From: Bactericera cockerelli
Lineage: Eukaryota > Arthropoda > Insecta > Hemiptera > Triozidae
Assembly: GCA_024516035.1 (NCBI GenBank)
Contig: CM044957.1
Coordinates: forward strand, 47,839,001-47,903,000
DNA: 64,000 bases
Direction of reading: 5' to 3'
Below, in pieces: positions 51,245 through 61,849 of this stretch. A program made the position numbers and the translations under genes. The notes beneath the pieces were generated by a model, which saw only the letters and a program-made list of their open reading frames with translations, searched no databases and was not told the DNA's origin. Within the stretch, counting starts at the first letter, position 1, and every line of letters starts with the position of its first letter.

Positions 51245-51912
51245 TTAGACTTAAAAAAAACTATTTTAAGAAATGAAACTAATCCACAAAACAAGAGGAC
51301 TGCATCCCCTTAGTGTGGGGTAGTCGCATTAAATATATATTATGTTACCTATTATGTACAATTATTAATTCAAATAAATTACAAATTACAAAGAAACTCA
51401 AACCCTTTGAATACTGAAAACACGAATCTATAAATCCCATCTCTGTCCGGTTGATGTGGCAGCACCCCCAAAACATTTTCCCACCGGCCGCGCCTGATGG
51501 CCGCTCTGGCTACTTCTACTGTATGAGGCCAGTCGGCATTGTCTAGTCCGGGTGCTTCTATCACACTGAGGCGTGCGGTACCACCAGGTACCAGGGCCTA
51601 TTTATTTTCAATGCTTAAAATAAGAAAATAATGATATGTCTGGAATGTAAGTGGGTTCCTCGGGGTACCTACTTAGGAACTAGCGCCTCTGAACAAGTGC
51701 AGATAATAATAATAATATAATAATAATTTTGATATATATTGTGATATATTATGTTTCTCTGGTCTACGAGCTGATGACTTAGAAATCATCGAGATATATG
51801 GACTGCATGCACAGATTACAAAAAGATGAAAAAGATATTTAAAAAAAATATATTTGAATGTGCAAACATACAAAAAAAAAGATATAATTACTTGGGATTC
51901 ACAAAAAAAAAC
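51245..51912. other. Mostly unassigned, with a short GC-rich patch
   Basis: CCACCGGCCGCGCCTGATGG at 51481-51500 resembles one unit of the 10.3-kb minisatellite. A minus-strand frame of 61 codons (51379-51564) covers this patch but has no recognisable domain. Confidence 0.35.
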
Positions 51913-51914
51913 CG

Positions 51915-52050
51915 ACCACATCGATCGATAAGGCGGCGGACATAATTATGACCTTCAGGTCGGTGGTTCGAGTCCCAAGTTAGGTAAAAATTTGAAGCTA
52001 ATAGTTTGAATGGTTGTGACATCGCAATGATGATTACTACAAATAATAAT
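51915..52050 (+). repeat. SINE-T1, 5'-truncated
   Basis: ATCGATCGATAAGGCGGCGG, CAGGTCGGTGGTTCGAGTCC (B-box) and TGAATGGTTGTGACATCGCA. Confidence 0.7.
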
Positions 52051-52091
52051 ATGATAACATTGATAACACAAGAGATATTATTATTATTTTT

Positions 52092-52393
52092 GCTAAAGAT
52101 GAGTGTTTTAAACCTAGTCTTTTATATTTCATAGCCATGAACCAGGAGCTACTGGTAGACGCTTGTGGTCTGTGTTGCAGCCTGCCCTTCCCGTAGAATG
52201 CCTCCCCTCTGATGGGCGAGAAGTGACACATTACTTCCCATGCAGGTGCTGGGTCAACACGAGCGCACCGGAAGGCGTCCTTTACAAACAATTGTAACCA
52301 AATTAAGAATACAAATTTTTGTCGGCTCGGGGGATCGAACCCGGGAACTTCCGCATGGCTAGCGAGTGTTTAACCACTAAGTTATCATAATTA
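52092..52393 (-). repeat. SINE-T2, nearly full length
   Basis: AAGATGAGTGTTTTAAACC, GACGCTTGTGGTCTGTGTTG, CATGCAGGTGCTGGGTCAAC and GGGGATCGAACCCGGGAAC (B-box complement), ending in the head with CTAGCGAGTGTTTAACCACT. Confidence 0.83.
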
Positions 52394-52394
52394 T

Positions 52395-52765
52395 CATGAC
52401 AATTCACACCAAAAAAAAACTTACTTGTGACGCCACCCCATATGTATTGACAAGACATCGATAGTGCATTAGCAACCATGCAACATGAATTTCATCTCGC
52501 TGTGATTAATTTTGTAGAGTGCACTTCTATTTATCGCGAGAACGCATCTCGGTCGCGTATATGTGGAATACATTCTGTTCATGAGGCCAAAGGAATGAAT
52601 AGCATCGGAGGATTAAGAGAAATGCGGAATATTTTATGCATTGCTAGATCCTTCTGCACTGATTGTTATGAATAATTATTATCGTTTAATGGTAACTTGC
52701 TTGTTTGGCATTCTTGCCATACGGCAGGCTCGCACCCAGAAACGAGACACTGGCCGGTTTTTTTA
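52395..52765. other. Unassigned spacer
   Basis: A 65-codon frame at 52478-52675 (plus) shows no recognised domain. Confidence 0.35.
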
Positions 52766-52767
52766 AT

Positions 52768-52955
52768 ATTATTATTGAACACTTTATTAGATAAGAAGAT
52801 ATAATTGTGTACAATACAAATAATTATTATAACAATGAAAAAAATGGAAACAATAAATACAATAAAAAGGAAAAAGAAAAGAAAAAATATATAAACATAC
52901 GAGTATGTCCTAACTAAAGGGCGGGGTTATGGCAATCTCTTCCACCCAACCCTTG
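52768..52955 (-). repeat. LINE-like 3' end, family alpha
   Basis: AACACTTTATTAGATAAGAA at the tail side, then GTATGTCCTAACTAAAGGGC, GGGGTTATGGCAATCTCTTC and CACCCAACCC. Confidence 0.62.
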
Positions 52956-52982
52956 TTTTTGGCTAGTACATTCTGTACGGTC

Positions 52983-53095
52983 TTTTTACTTTCCTTATCC
53001 TATAGAAAGGAAAGTAATGGAATCACCAAAAAAAATTTGGACCCTATTAAAACGGAAGTTTACCAGACTCCTATCCACTGTAGCAGATTTTATCA
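52983..53095 (+). repeat. INE-like hairpin end
   Basis: TTACTTTCCTTATCCTATAG pairs with AAAGGAAAGTAA, followed by GGACCCTATTAAAACGG. The hairpin stem matches the 37.57-kb hairpin (CTTTCCTTATTATAGGATAA). Confidence 0.55.
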
Positions 53096-53218
53096 GAATC
53101 AGTATAAACAGAAAAGTGAGAAGTTGTACTAGATGTACATGAATATCAGAAATTCAGAACATACCTGGACATCTGTTTCTAGCTTATTTGCTCTCATCAG
53201 CAGATACTTGTTCTGTAT
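53095..53218 (+). repeat. Dispersed repeat M
   Basis: AAAAGTGAGAAGTTGTACTA, GATGTACATGAATATCAGAA and TTATTTGCTCTCATCAGCAG, the same order as 4690-4850. Confidence 0.6.
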
Positions 53219-53424
53219 ATAGATGTATTGTCCCTAGGCTACAACATGCCAAATTTGATCCCTCTACAATTTACTGTTCAGGAGCTTTCGTATATACACA
53301 AAATACATACATAATGGAAAACAGGTACATATTAAGATACATTTCGATACACACACTAACGAACAAACACTAAAAATAGTTAGGGTTACACCAGCTTCGC
53401 CAAGCCATCACACGCACCCTCCAA

Positions 53425-53486
53425 GCCTGCATACACATCACACTCACACACACACATACACAGACATATACGCATACGCACACACA

Positions 53487-53523
<37 letters not shown>
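53425..53523. repeat. CA/CT-rich microsatellite
   Basis: (CA)n with CATACA and CTCTCTCT interruptions. Confidence 0.93.
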
Positions 53524-53527
<4 letters not shown>

Positions 53528-53811
53528 TCAGTTCAGCACTTCCTGAGATTTGCACGTTGCTAAGACAGACCCTGATCGACAGACACAAAACCAAAGTTGC
53601 TCAGGAGGTTTCAATATGTCCAGAAATATGAAGAAGAAAAATTAAAATTGGAGCAACTTTTGTTTTGTAAAAGTGAATACAATACTTCCGATATCAAAGT
53701 ATATAACAAAACATAATCTCTTTTTCTATGAATATGAAATAAAAGAGTATGAAATAAAATTTCCTAAAAGTTAATGGGAAGTGGAGAAAACACTGAAAAA
53801 AAAGTTATCTT

Positions 53812-53955
53812 ATTTGTGGTAATCATTTTCGTGATGTCGCAACTACTTAACTACGGAATGCTTGCATCACGAAGTCTTCACCTCGCTGGACGTTGCCCAA
53901 CTTCGGTGATCCTAGAAGAACCGATGTATTCAATGCGCCATGGACGCTGGCTAAG
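53812..53955 (-). repeat. Chimera: 5S-SINE head with SINE-T1 tail
   Basis: On the minus strand the 5S-like head comes first (GCCAGCGTCCATGGCGCATT, CACCGAAGTTGGGCAACGTC, GTGAAGACTTCGTGATGC). At about 53852 it switches to the T1 tail (GTAGTTGCGACATCACGAAA, TGATTACCACAAAT) instead of the usual 5S-SINE body. Confidence 0.72.
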
Positions 53956-53984
53956 GAGATTTTGGAAGTAAAAAAAAAAATGGT

Positions 53985-55975
53985 CTTAGGGCAAGGACTT
54001 TTGAGATCCTGTATGTGTAATATGTATTATATTGATTATTTCTTCATCCGACTAACTGACTGAACTAATAGCAAGGACTTTTGAGACATCCTGTATGTGT
54101 ATTATATTGATTTTATGTTTCTTCTTCATTAGACTAACTGACTGAACTAATAGCAAGGACTTTTGAGACATCCTGTAAGTGTATTATATTGATTATGTGT
54201 TTCTTCATCCAACTCACTGACTGAACTAATAGCAAGGACTTTTGAGACATCCTGTATGTGTATTATATTGATTTTATGTTTCTTCTTCATTAGACTAACT
54301 GACTGAACTAATAGCAAGGACTTTTGAGACATCCTGTATGTGTATTATATTGATTTTATGTTTCTTCTTCATTAGACTAACTGACTGAACTAATAGCAAG
54401 GACTTTTGAGACATCCTGTATGTGTATTATATTGATAATGTGTTTCTTCATCCGACTAACTGACTGAACTAATAGCAAGGACTTTTGAGACATCCTGTAT
54501 GTGTATTATATTGATTTTATGTTTCTTCTTCATTAGACTAACTGACTGAACTAATAGCAAGGACTTTTGAGACATCCTGTATGTGTATTATATTGATTTT
54601 ATGTTTCTTCTTCATTAGACTAACTGACTGAACTAATAGCAAGGACTTTTGAGACATCCTGTATGTGTGTTATATTGATTATTGTGTTTCTTCTTCATTA
54701 GACTAACTGACTGAACTAATAGTAAAGACTTTTGAGACATCCTGTATGTGTATTATATTGATTATGTGTTTCTTCATCCGACTAACTGACTGAACTAATA
54801 GCAAGGACTTTTGAGACATCCTGTAAGTGTATTATATTGATTATGTGGTTATAACGCGCTAGTCTGGTAATCTTGGTAGCGTAGAGATCCGTTGGTTCGA
54901 ATCCCACCCAGTGCATGAATTCTTCCTCATTTATTTGAGTTAGTGACCACATATTAATAAGACTCTGAGGGTTAGGTGGTAGAAAATGCTTCGAGCATTA
55001 ACCTCGCCTGGTGGTTACCTTCCACAAAAGAGTGTTACTATTATTATTATATGTGCTTCTTCATCCGACTAACTGACTGAACTAATAGTAAGGACTTTTG
55101 AGACATCCTGTATGTGTATTATATTGATTATGTGTTTCTTCTTCATTAGACTAACTGACTGAACTAATAGTAAGGACTTTTGAGACATCCTGTATGTGTA
55201 TTATATTGATTATGTGTTTCTTCTTCATTAGACTAACTGACTGAACTAATAGTAAGGACTTTTGAGACATCCTGTATGTGTATTATATTGATTATGTGTT
55301 TCTTCTTCATTAGACTAACTGACTGAACTAATAGCAAGGACTTTTGAGACATCCTGTATGTGTATTATATTGATTATGTGTTTCTTCATCCGACTAACTG
55401 ACTGAACTAATAGCAAGGACTTTTGAGACATCCTGTATGTGTATTATATTGATTATGTGTTTCTTCTTTATTAGACCAACTGACTGAACTAATAGTAAGG
55501 ACTTTTGAGACATCCTGTATGTGTATTATATTGATCATGTTTCTTCATACGACTAACTGACTGAACTAATAACAAGGACTTTTGAGACATCCTGTATGTG
55601 TATTATATTGATTTTATGTTTCTTCTTTATTAGACTAACTGACTGAACTATAATAGTAAGGACTTTTGAGACATCTTGTATGTGTATTATATTGATTATG
55701 TGTTTCTTCTTTATTAGACTAACTGACTGAACTAATGGTAAGGACTTTTGAGACATCCTGTATGTGTATTATATTGATCATGTTTCTTCATACGACTAAC
55801 TGACTGAACTAATAACAAGGACTTTTGAGACATCCTGTATGTGTATTATATTGATTTTATGTTTCTTCTTTATTAGACTAACTCACTGAACTATAATAGT
55901 AATGACTTTTGAGACATCCTGTATGTGTATTATATTGATTATGTGTTTCTTCATCCGACTAACTGACTGAACTAA
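53985..55975. repeat. Minisatellite, about 80-bp unit, about 22 copies
   Basis: The unit has GACTAACTGACTGAACTAAT, AGCAAGGACTTTTGAGACAT and CCTGTATGTGTATTATATTG. Two unit types alternate irregularly: one ends in TTTCTTCTTCATTA (about 82 bp), the other in GTTTCTTCATCC (about 79 bp). Copies are 90-98% alike by eye, which indicates recent expansion. A SINE-T4 splits the array at 54844-55052. Confidence 0.95.
54844..55052 (+). repeat. SINE-T4 inserted in the minisatellite
   Basis: Starts inside the head (TAACGCGCTAGTCTGGTAAT), B-box GGTTCGAATCCC, body AAGACTCTGAGGGTTAGGTG and GAGCATTAACCTCGCCTGG, tail AAGAGTGTTACTATTATTAT. TATGTG lies on both sides (about 54838 and 55051), a likely short target duplication. 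Confidence 0.83.
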
Positions 55976-56154
55976 TAACCTTCGATCTCTTCGGTTGAGA
56001 TGTCTGCGCAGCGTTTGTTACTGTTTCGAAATATTTGATTTTATAGTATTTGCTCAAATAAATAGCGCACTGGTATTTTTCACAACATAACTACAGGGTG
56101 ATTGTGAGCGGACGATTAGCTCAGTGGTGAGATACGAACAACAGTAACCAAATT

Positions 56155-56196
56155 TTACTTCCGAGAAATTTCTAATATTAGAAATCGGAAGTATTG
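56155..56196. repeat. Palindromic hairpin (ACTTCCGA type)
   Basis: TTACTTCCGAGAAATTTCTA pairs with ATTAGAAATCGGAAGTA. It is followed by TTGTGTTCGT, also seen after the hairpin at 63523. Confidence 0.7.
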
Positions 56197-56271
56197 TGTT
56201 CGTCTTTGTAAAAAAATAAATATTTTTTTGCTCCGATTTCAATTTTTTTTCATAATTTTATTGCAATTTTC

Positions 56272-56420
56272 TGTCGGCTCTGATATTCGAACCCGAGACC
56301 TTGCGCATGACAAGCGAGACCTTCCGCTTGTCATGCGGAAGTTTCTGGGGTAGTTACTTCTGTTTGTATTGTAAGACGATCCGGTGCGTTCGTGTTGACC
56401 CAGCACCTAAATGCGGATAT
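56272..56420. repeat. Two SINE-T2 pieces head to head
   Basis: A minus-oriented piece (TTCGAACCCGAGACC, GCGCATGACAAGCG) meets a plus-oriented piece (CCGCTTGTCATGCGGAAG, ...GTGCGTTCGTGTTGACCCAG). The join makes a hairpin with CGCATGACAAGCG arms around AGACCTTC (about 56305-56339). Confidence 0.65.
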
Positions 56421-56577
56421 TATTGTGTTACTCAGTTACGTTGCTAGATCCAAATTGACGAGGGGGGGGGGGGGGTCAAAAAAAAGTCAGATCTTCCAAA
56501 AATTCTTTTCCATCCTCAGAAGAAAACAGACGATAAATTGCTGCACGTTCAAAAGGCACGGGAAACTTACACGCTAG

Positions 56578-56770
56578 GTTAGGGTTGGGTGGAAGACATA
56601 GGCATATAGGCAATAACCCGGCTTTTGAGTTAGGACATTGTATACATATTCATGTACTTTCTTTTTTTCTTCTTCTTTTTATTATCATCCATTTTGTACT
56701 TTATTTATTTTCATTATTTGTTTGTATTTTGTCCTTCAAATTATGCATTCAATAATAATAATAACTGTCG
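56578..56770 (+). repeat. LINE-like 3' end, family alpha
   Basis: GGTTAGGGTTGGGTGGAAGA, GGCAATAACCCGGC, TTAGGACATTGTATAC, T-rich, then GTATTTTGTCCTT and an (AAT)n end. Confidence 0.6.
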
Positions 56771-56794
56771 AAATAATTTGAAAATAAAAAACAA

Positions 56795-56896
56795 AAGGCT
56801 TTTTTTGTTTTACTTAATTATTTATTTTAAGATGGCCATTTCGCCAGTTACGCCATCGTCAGTGAAAATAAATAATTAAGTAAAACAAAAAAGCCA
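56795..56896. repeat. Foldback repeat of about 100 bp
   Basis: GGCTTTTTTTGTTTTACTTA and TAAGTAAAACAAAAAAGCC pair. The arms extend through ATTATTTATTTT for about 32 bp, with a 34-bp loop (GGCCATTTCGCCAGTTACGC...). Confidence 0.8.
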
Positions 56897-57296
56897 AGTG
56901 CATGTTTATTTCTTCGAATTATTTCGATTTTTATTTGTTTTACCAAGAGTTGAGTATAGTTATAAGTTTTTCCTGAGAACTTATGAATTTCACTACTAAT
57001 AATAGGTTGAACCACTCTGTATGCTAGGAGATGGAAGTTGGAAAAAAAAGCGAATAAATAACTACATTAAATTGCCTTGAGGCGGACACGATCCTGGGTC
57101 CATCAGTGAAAAAGATAGATGAGAGTCAGCGGGCAGCCATCGCACGCCAAACCTCCGCTCAATCGGTTTATAATAATTTTAAGGTCACTATCAGTGCAAA
57201 GGTCGGAACACAGATCCTCGGATGACGACGATGTTTCAAAACAAGATCATCTTGCCATTGCACCTCTTTTCAATTAGCTCAAGGCAAGGATCCCCA

Positions 57297-57475
57297 CAGT
57301 GCCGACAAAAAACATTGTATTATAAATTTGATTACAGTTGTTTTCAAGGTGTAAGGGATACCTTCTGTTGCACTCCTGTTGACCCAGCACCAATTTGTCC
57401 AATGGTAAGACACGCGCTTGCCATGTGGAAGGTCCCGTGTTCGATCCTCGGTAAAAAAAAATTGTACTATAAATT
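57297..57475 (+). repeat. Rearranged SINE-T2 copies
   Basis: A body piece (TGCCGACAAAAAACATTG, GTAAGGGATACCTTCTGTTG, TTGACCCAGCACCAATTTG) runs straight into a head (GGTAAGACACGCGCTTGCCA, GTGTTCGATCCTCGG), suggesting a tandem T2 dimer with a deleted middle. Confidence 0.65.
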
Positions 57476-57518
57476 TGCTTATACTTAGTCTATTGTTTGC
57501 AAGGCACATCAGTCCTAT

Positions 57519-58045
57519 GAAATCCCCCCAAAAACACCACTTCGTGGTTAAAAAAAGAAGAACGCCTCACTCAAAAGAATGATTATAATTAGCTAAAAAT
57601 AAATGATATCAAATTGAGAACACCTTACCACCTTTCTTTCACTCCTCTCTGATTTTATTCCTCTTATGTTTATCTTTCTTTATCTTTTCTAGGGGTCATC
57701 CCAAACTTGATTTCTCTTTAAATTTACTTGTTGCACGGCAATAAAAAATGGCGGTCGGAGTATGATTTTTCTGAACTGATTTGATTTGAATCGAGAAAAT
57801 TATACCGCGACCGCCATTTTTTATTGCCGTGCAACAAGTAAATTTAAAGAGAAATCAAGTTTGGGATGACCCCTAGAAAAGATAAAGAAAGATAAACATA
57901 AGAGGAATAAAATCAGAGAGGAGTGAAAGAAAGGTGGTAAGGTGTTCTCAATTTGATATCATTTATTTTTAGCTAATTATAATCATTCTTTTGAGTGAGG
58001 CGTTCTTCTTTTATTAACCACGAAGTGGTGTTTTTGGGGGGATAT
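57519..58045. mobile_element. Near-perfect 0.5-kb hairpin element
   Basis: The left arm (about 57519-57765) and right arm (about 57808-58045) are reverse complements over about 235-240 bp. By eye I find only one clear mismatch in the main stem (AAAAAAAG versus AATAAAAG). Arm tips are CCCCCCAAAAACACCACTTC, inner ends ATAAAAAATGGCGGTCG, loop about 45 bp. No ORF and no convincing target duplication, although ATCAGT(C/T)CT lies on both flanks. It could be a young foldback MITE or the source of a long hairpin RNA. Confidence 0.9.
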
Positions 58046-58090
58046 CAGTTCTTTTTGTACCAAAATATAGGCTCATACACTACTGAAACA

Positions 58091-58342
58091 TCTCTATATA
58101 TAAAACAGAAAAAAGGACTACCTACCTACCTACCTACCTACCTATGTTTGTTTGTCCGGAGTTGTTTAGCCAAAACGGTAAGAGATAGCGAAAAATGTCT
58201 CAGAATTGACCCCCCCAAAACGATTATCGCTTTGTCCAGAAAAATTATAAAAAGTTCAAAAAGGCATTGCTGTCCAGCAGTACGGCCATGCCTTAGTAAA
58301 TTTGAAATTTAGTCCCGTTGCAAAGCACGGGCAAACGGCTAG
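58091..58342 (+). mobile_element. Complete non-autonomous Helitron, 252 bp
   Basis: Starts TCTCTATATATAAAACAG after an A. It carries a (CCTA)n run, TTTAGCCAAAACGGTAAG, and ends with hairpin CCCGTTGCAAAGCACGGG (58314-58331), eight bases, then CTAG before T. 5'-TC, a subterminal hairpin, 3'-CTAG and A/T insertion without duplication are the defining Helitron features. It lies 46 bp after the 0.5-kb hairpin. Confidence 0.87.
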
Positions 58343-58349
58343 TTATGAA

Positions 58350-58845
58350 TAAAAGTAAATAAGCTGGGAAATGTGAATGTACCAAGTTGTCTTTTTTTCA
58401 AGATACAGTTTTAGCAGTACGTATTTAATTTTTCTAAGGTCAATATGTATTTGGATCACAGATTTGGCCCCCAGAGTCCCTAAAGTGAGTAAATAATATA
58501 TATAAATTTGCAATGCAAGACCTTTTGATTCTATACTCAACATGATTAGGTTTATCTTTCAATGCTAAATAGACCTCGGAGTTTCCTATGAGGGACAGTA
58601 AAACACCTGGATTTACAAATGCCAAAGAAATTAATTTGTAATCACCTTATCAAGGTGAGGTAATGAGTTCTCTCCCGTTGACCTTTTCTTACCTGAATTC
58701 TCTCCGGCTTGTTGCAGGGGTCACCACGAGTGTCTCCCGGAAATAAGACCATGCTTTTTTACATTAGGGATTTAAGAAAATAAAACTATAAAATTATCAT
58801 TTTATATAAGAATCGGCCTTTTATAAGGAAATCTTTTAAATCTCT
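58350..58845. other. Unassigned spacer
   Basis: Nothing recognised. Confidence 0.35.
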
Positions 58846-58849
58846 AACT

Positions 58850-59045
58850 AATGAAAGGCAATGCCTTCAGTGTATAGTAGAGTTAGTTAAAATAGATAGA
58901 AGGCCATGCCTCAGGAATATAGTAGGGTTAGGGATAATACATAGAAGGCAATACCTCGGGTTTATAGTAGGTAAATATGTAGAAGGCCATGCCTAGGGGT
59001 TTATCATAGGGTTAGGAAAATACATAGAAGGCCATGCCTCTTTTC
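58850..59045. repeat. Minisatellite, GGCATGGCC family, inverted relative to 40.3 kb
   Basis: About five units of AATACATAGAAGGCCATGCC, TCGGG and TTATAGTAGGGTTAGG, the reverse complement of the 40.3-kb unit. Confidence 0.85.
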
Positions 59046-59194
59046 TATATCAATGATTCCTAGGTGTTTCGATTATAATGTTTATGCTAGGCCTAAAATA
59101 TGTAGATTTAAACTCAGGTAAAATGCAAGCGACGCAACGGGAGACAATTCGGTGTTGATAAAATCATGAGCCGGAGAGAACTCGGTGGTGACGT

Positions 59195-59335
59195 CCCTTA
59201 TCAATACCTCACGAGGTATGAGTGTACCCCGGACATAATGGACAGAGAAAAAAAACTTCCCTGAAGGGGATCGAACCCAAGTCATCATGCGTGCAAGCCT
59301 AGTATGCTACCCACTTATCCAAAGTCACTACTTTG
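59195..59335 (-). repeat. SINE-T3 variant, diverged
   Basis: ATACCTCACGAGGTATGAGT, GTACCCCGGACATAATG and GGGGATCGAACCCAAGTCAT follow T3 with a changed anticodon region. A second tRNA-like B-box (GGATTCGAACCCAGGC) lies at about 59583, with too little context to place. Confidence 0.6.
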
Positions 59336-59639
59336 TCATAACTTTTAGTGAGTAGCATCGACATTATGAGAGCTAATTCATCATATTTTATCTCCATCCA
59401 ACCATGATTGTCCAAAATCAATCTCGTAATGCCGCCACAGGTCATTGCCCAATTCTGCAACTACTAAAATTTTCCTCGCGAGGGTAATGAGGTCGTCATG
59501 AAGATCAAATATAAAGATCGGAAAAACAAAACAATGTTAAGCCCAAATTGAAAAACAGAGATAAAAAATTTCGTCCCCGCCAGGATTCGAACCCAGGCTG
59601 ACTGGATGGCAGGTCGAACATGCTACCAATAGACAAAGT

Positions 59640-60425
59640 TATTTTCTAAAGAAACGGACGGAAAATGAACTAAATTAATACTTGGAAACTTAAACATTAA
59701 AATTTTGCAGAGAGAGAGAGAGCGAGGTCATCTCGAAAAATACATACTGGCCAAGATCTGACCACTAAGCTAAGGATTCGAAGGTACCTACCCGCCAAAG
59801 AAAATGAAAAGGCCACCAGGTGCCACCCAGTGGACCGGATGAAGGAATAAAATCAATAAATTTGGTAACTGCTCATCAAGATCTTTCATTTGATACCACT
59901 TAAGATTAGTATTATCCTTCAATTCCCGATTTCGGCTCCCAAAACCCGAGGCCGCCCAAATGGGCCGCCCGCTTATAATTTAGAATTTTTTTTGGTCCGG
60001 GCTCATCTCCATTATATCTTGATCACTTTAGACACCTCACTTAATCTTCAGTGCCAAGTTAAAGACACGAAGTCGGGTCTCAAAGGATCCGTATGAAAAA
60101 AAACAGAAAAAAAAAAAAAAAAAACAAAATTATGAATCTTTTCATGTCTTTCACGATTGTTGGGGGGTCTCGAAAATAGGGTTCCCGGTGGCCTAGGAAG
60201 TCAAACAAAGAGTCAAATCAACTTATTTTTCAACGTAGAGCTCATTTCTGCAATAAAAATCGCGATTTTTGAAATTCATGTTGCACTTTTCGCTGGCTGA
60301 AAGTACATGAAATGCATGGGAACTATGTTTTCCGTAACCTTACACTCTGCCGGGCTGTCTCTTTCTTTGTATAGGCGTTCTTCACACCTCGGCCGAGGTG
60401 TTTGATGTTAAAATTTAACACAAGT
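59640..60425. other. Unassigned spacer
   Basis: A short (AG)n at 59709 and an A-run at 60100-60125. No gene recognised. Confidence 0.35.
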
Positions 60426-60427
60426 AA

Positions 60428-60572
60428 TTTTTGTTGTCGTTTGCTTGGGTGTTGCTTTCAACAACATGGTCATATATTACGACCGAGGTTTTACCATTCT
60501 CTATGCAAACAACCCAGCTAATACTTAAATTAACCTCACCCAGACCTAGTGGGGTCGGAAATAGCCATTGAA
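60428..60572 (-). repeat. Old 5S-SINE 3' fragment
   Basis: GGGTGTTGCTTTCAACAACA, TGGTCATATATTACGACCGA, AACCTCACCCAGACCTAGTG and GGGTCGGAAATAGCC. Confidence 0.55.
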
Positions 60573-60644
60573 GCTGGTTAAGCTGGATAGCTCGCTCAGC
60601 CCGAGACATAGGTATAATAGATCAATATTTTGGTATGTAATTTT

Positions 60645-60857
60645 TTAAATAATAATAATAATATCGCGTTATTTATACTGCCCGATTAGGACTATTAAGT
60701 CCCATTATTCCAGCAGTAAGCCAAGGACATATTATTATTTTGAAAAATTCCCAAATGGAAGGATAACTTGTCATGTCCCGGTTGGGTTTCGAACCCGCGA
60801 CCTCTGGTATGTCTGGATTCACAGAGTGCCGCCTTTACCACTGAGCTACCGGGACAG
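60645..60857 (-). repeat. SINE-T6, full length
   Basis: On the minus strand: TGTCCCGGTAGCTCAGTGGT, AAAGGCGGCACTCTGTGAAT, GCGGGTTCGAAACCC (B-box) and AACCGGGAC closing the acceptor arm. Body GACAAGTTATCCTTCCATTT and GGAATAATGGGACTTAATAG, tail (TTA)n. Confidence 0.85.
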
Positions 60858-61151
60858 ATAATACTTCTACTAGAAGCAGGAGGCATGCCACCTTACTCCA
60901 TTGGTATCGTCGGAGGTTTCTTAAATGTGTTAGCACAGAAACTGTCGGAGAATGTGGGGATGAATTATGGAAGAAAGCTGGGGTGGGTGAGGACAAGGAA
61001 CGAGAAGAAGATGCAGATCAGGAGAGAGTTTGTTGGGGTGTGAATAATTTTTCAATTCAATAAAATATAATATGTATATCTATCTTTAAAAAAAATATAC
61101 ATAAAAAAATCTACTAGAAATTCGATCTACTGGATCCTCACAGGTTGGAAT

Positions 61152-61306
61152 CAGTTTCCATATTAATTTGTGTTAATCACTTTTGTAATATCACAACTAT
61201 TACTCAAACTCGCTTTACTAAATCTACGCTGAAACCGGGACTTGAACCACCGACCTACAGGTTACAAGTCCGACGTCTTATCGATCAAGCTACTGAGGTC
61301 GGTTTT
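61152..61306 (-). repeat. SINE-T1 with target duplication
   Basis: Minus strand: CCGACCTCAGTAGCTTGATC, GATAAGACGTCGGACTTGTA, GGTTCAAGTCCCGG (B-box) and GTGATTAACACAAATTAAT. Flanked by ACAGGTTGGAAT at 61140-61151 and 61307-61318. Confidence 0.87.
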
Positions 61307-61564
61307 ACAGGTTGGAATACAGAGATGTGTAATTTGCTCAAACCACCACGGAGTGGACAGGAAAGCTCCTAGGAAAGGCTGGGGAGACTCCCGGCCTGGG
61401 TGATTTATGGATCTCGATCTTGCAACATAAATAACACTCTCCTGCATCGGCCCTAATGAAGCGGTGTCCGAACAGTGAGCTCCTTGCATCATAATTATCC
61501 GCATGATCTTCTAGTCTGTCCGATCAATGGTGGCTCTTACAGGTGCCGGAGCCTGAGTTGAAGA

Positions 61565-61642
61565 AGTTATCATACGGGTTGGGTGGAAGAGATTGCCATA
61601 AACAAGAACCCAGCTCTTTAGTTAGGACATCTGTAGAGAGAA
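61565..61642 (+). repeat. LINE-like 3' end fragment, family alpha
   Basis: GGGTTGGGTGGAAGAGATTG, CCATAAACAAGAACCCAGCT and TTAGTTAGGACATCTGTA; truncated after this point. Confidence 0.55.
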
Positions 61643-61849
61643 AGAAAGTAAAATTTATTTACAAACAACTGACATCACTATCGATGCTTGCCATAAGACA
61701 CAGTACTCTTGTTACTTGTGTTTTGAAGTAGACAATGACGATCGTTATTTTCAGGATGGTTTGTATAGGTGGTTATGAATTATGCGACAAGAACAGCGAA
61801 TAGCTGTGACAACAATGTCATTAATTCTAGATTTCGGGAGATTTAGTAC

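Noticed and set aside
53985..55975. CRISPR-like array
   Set aside because: Units are contiguous tandem repeats with no unique spacers, in eukaryotic DNA.
56460..56475. Poly-G run as a regulatory signal
   Set aside because: Homopolymer runs of this kind occur several times (700, 37167) next to repeat fragments; likely slippage.
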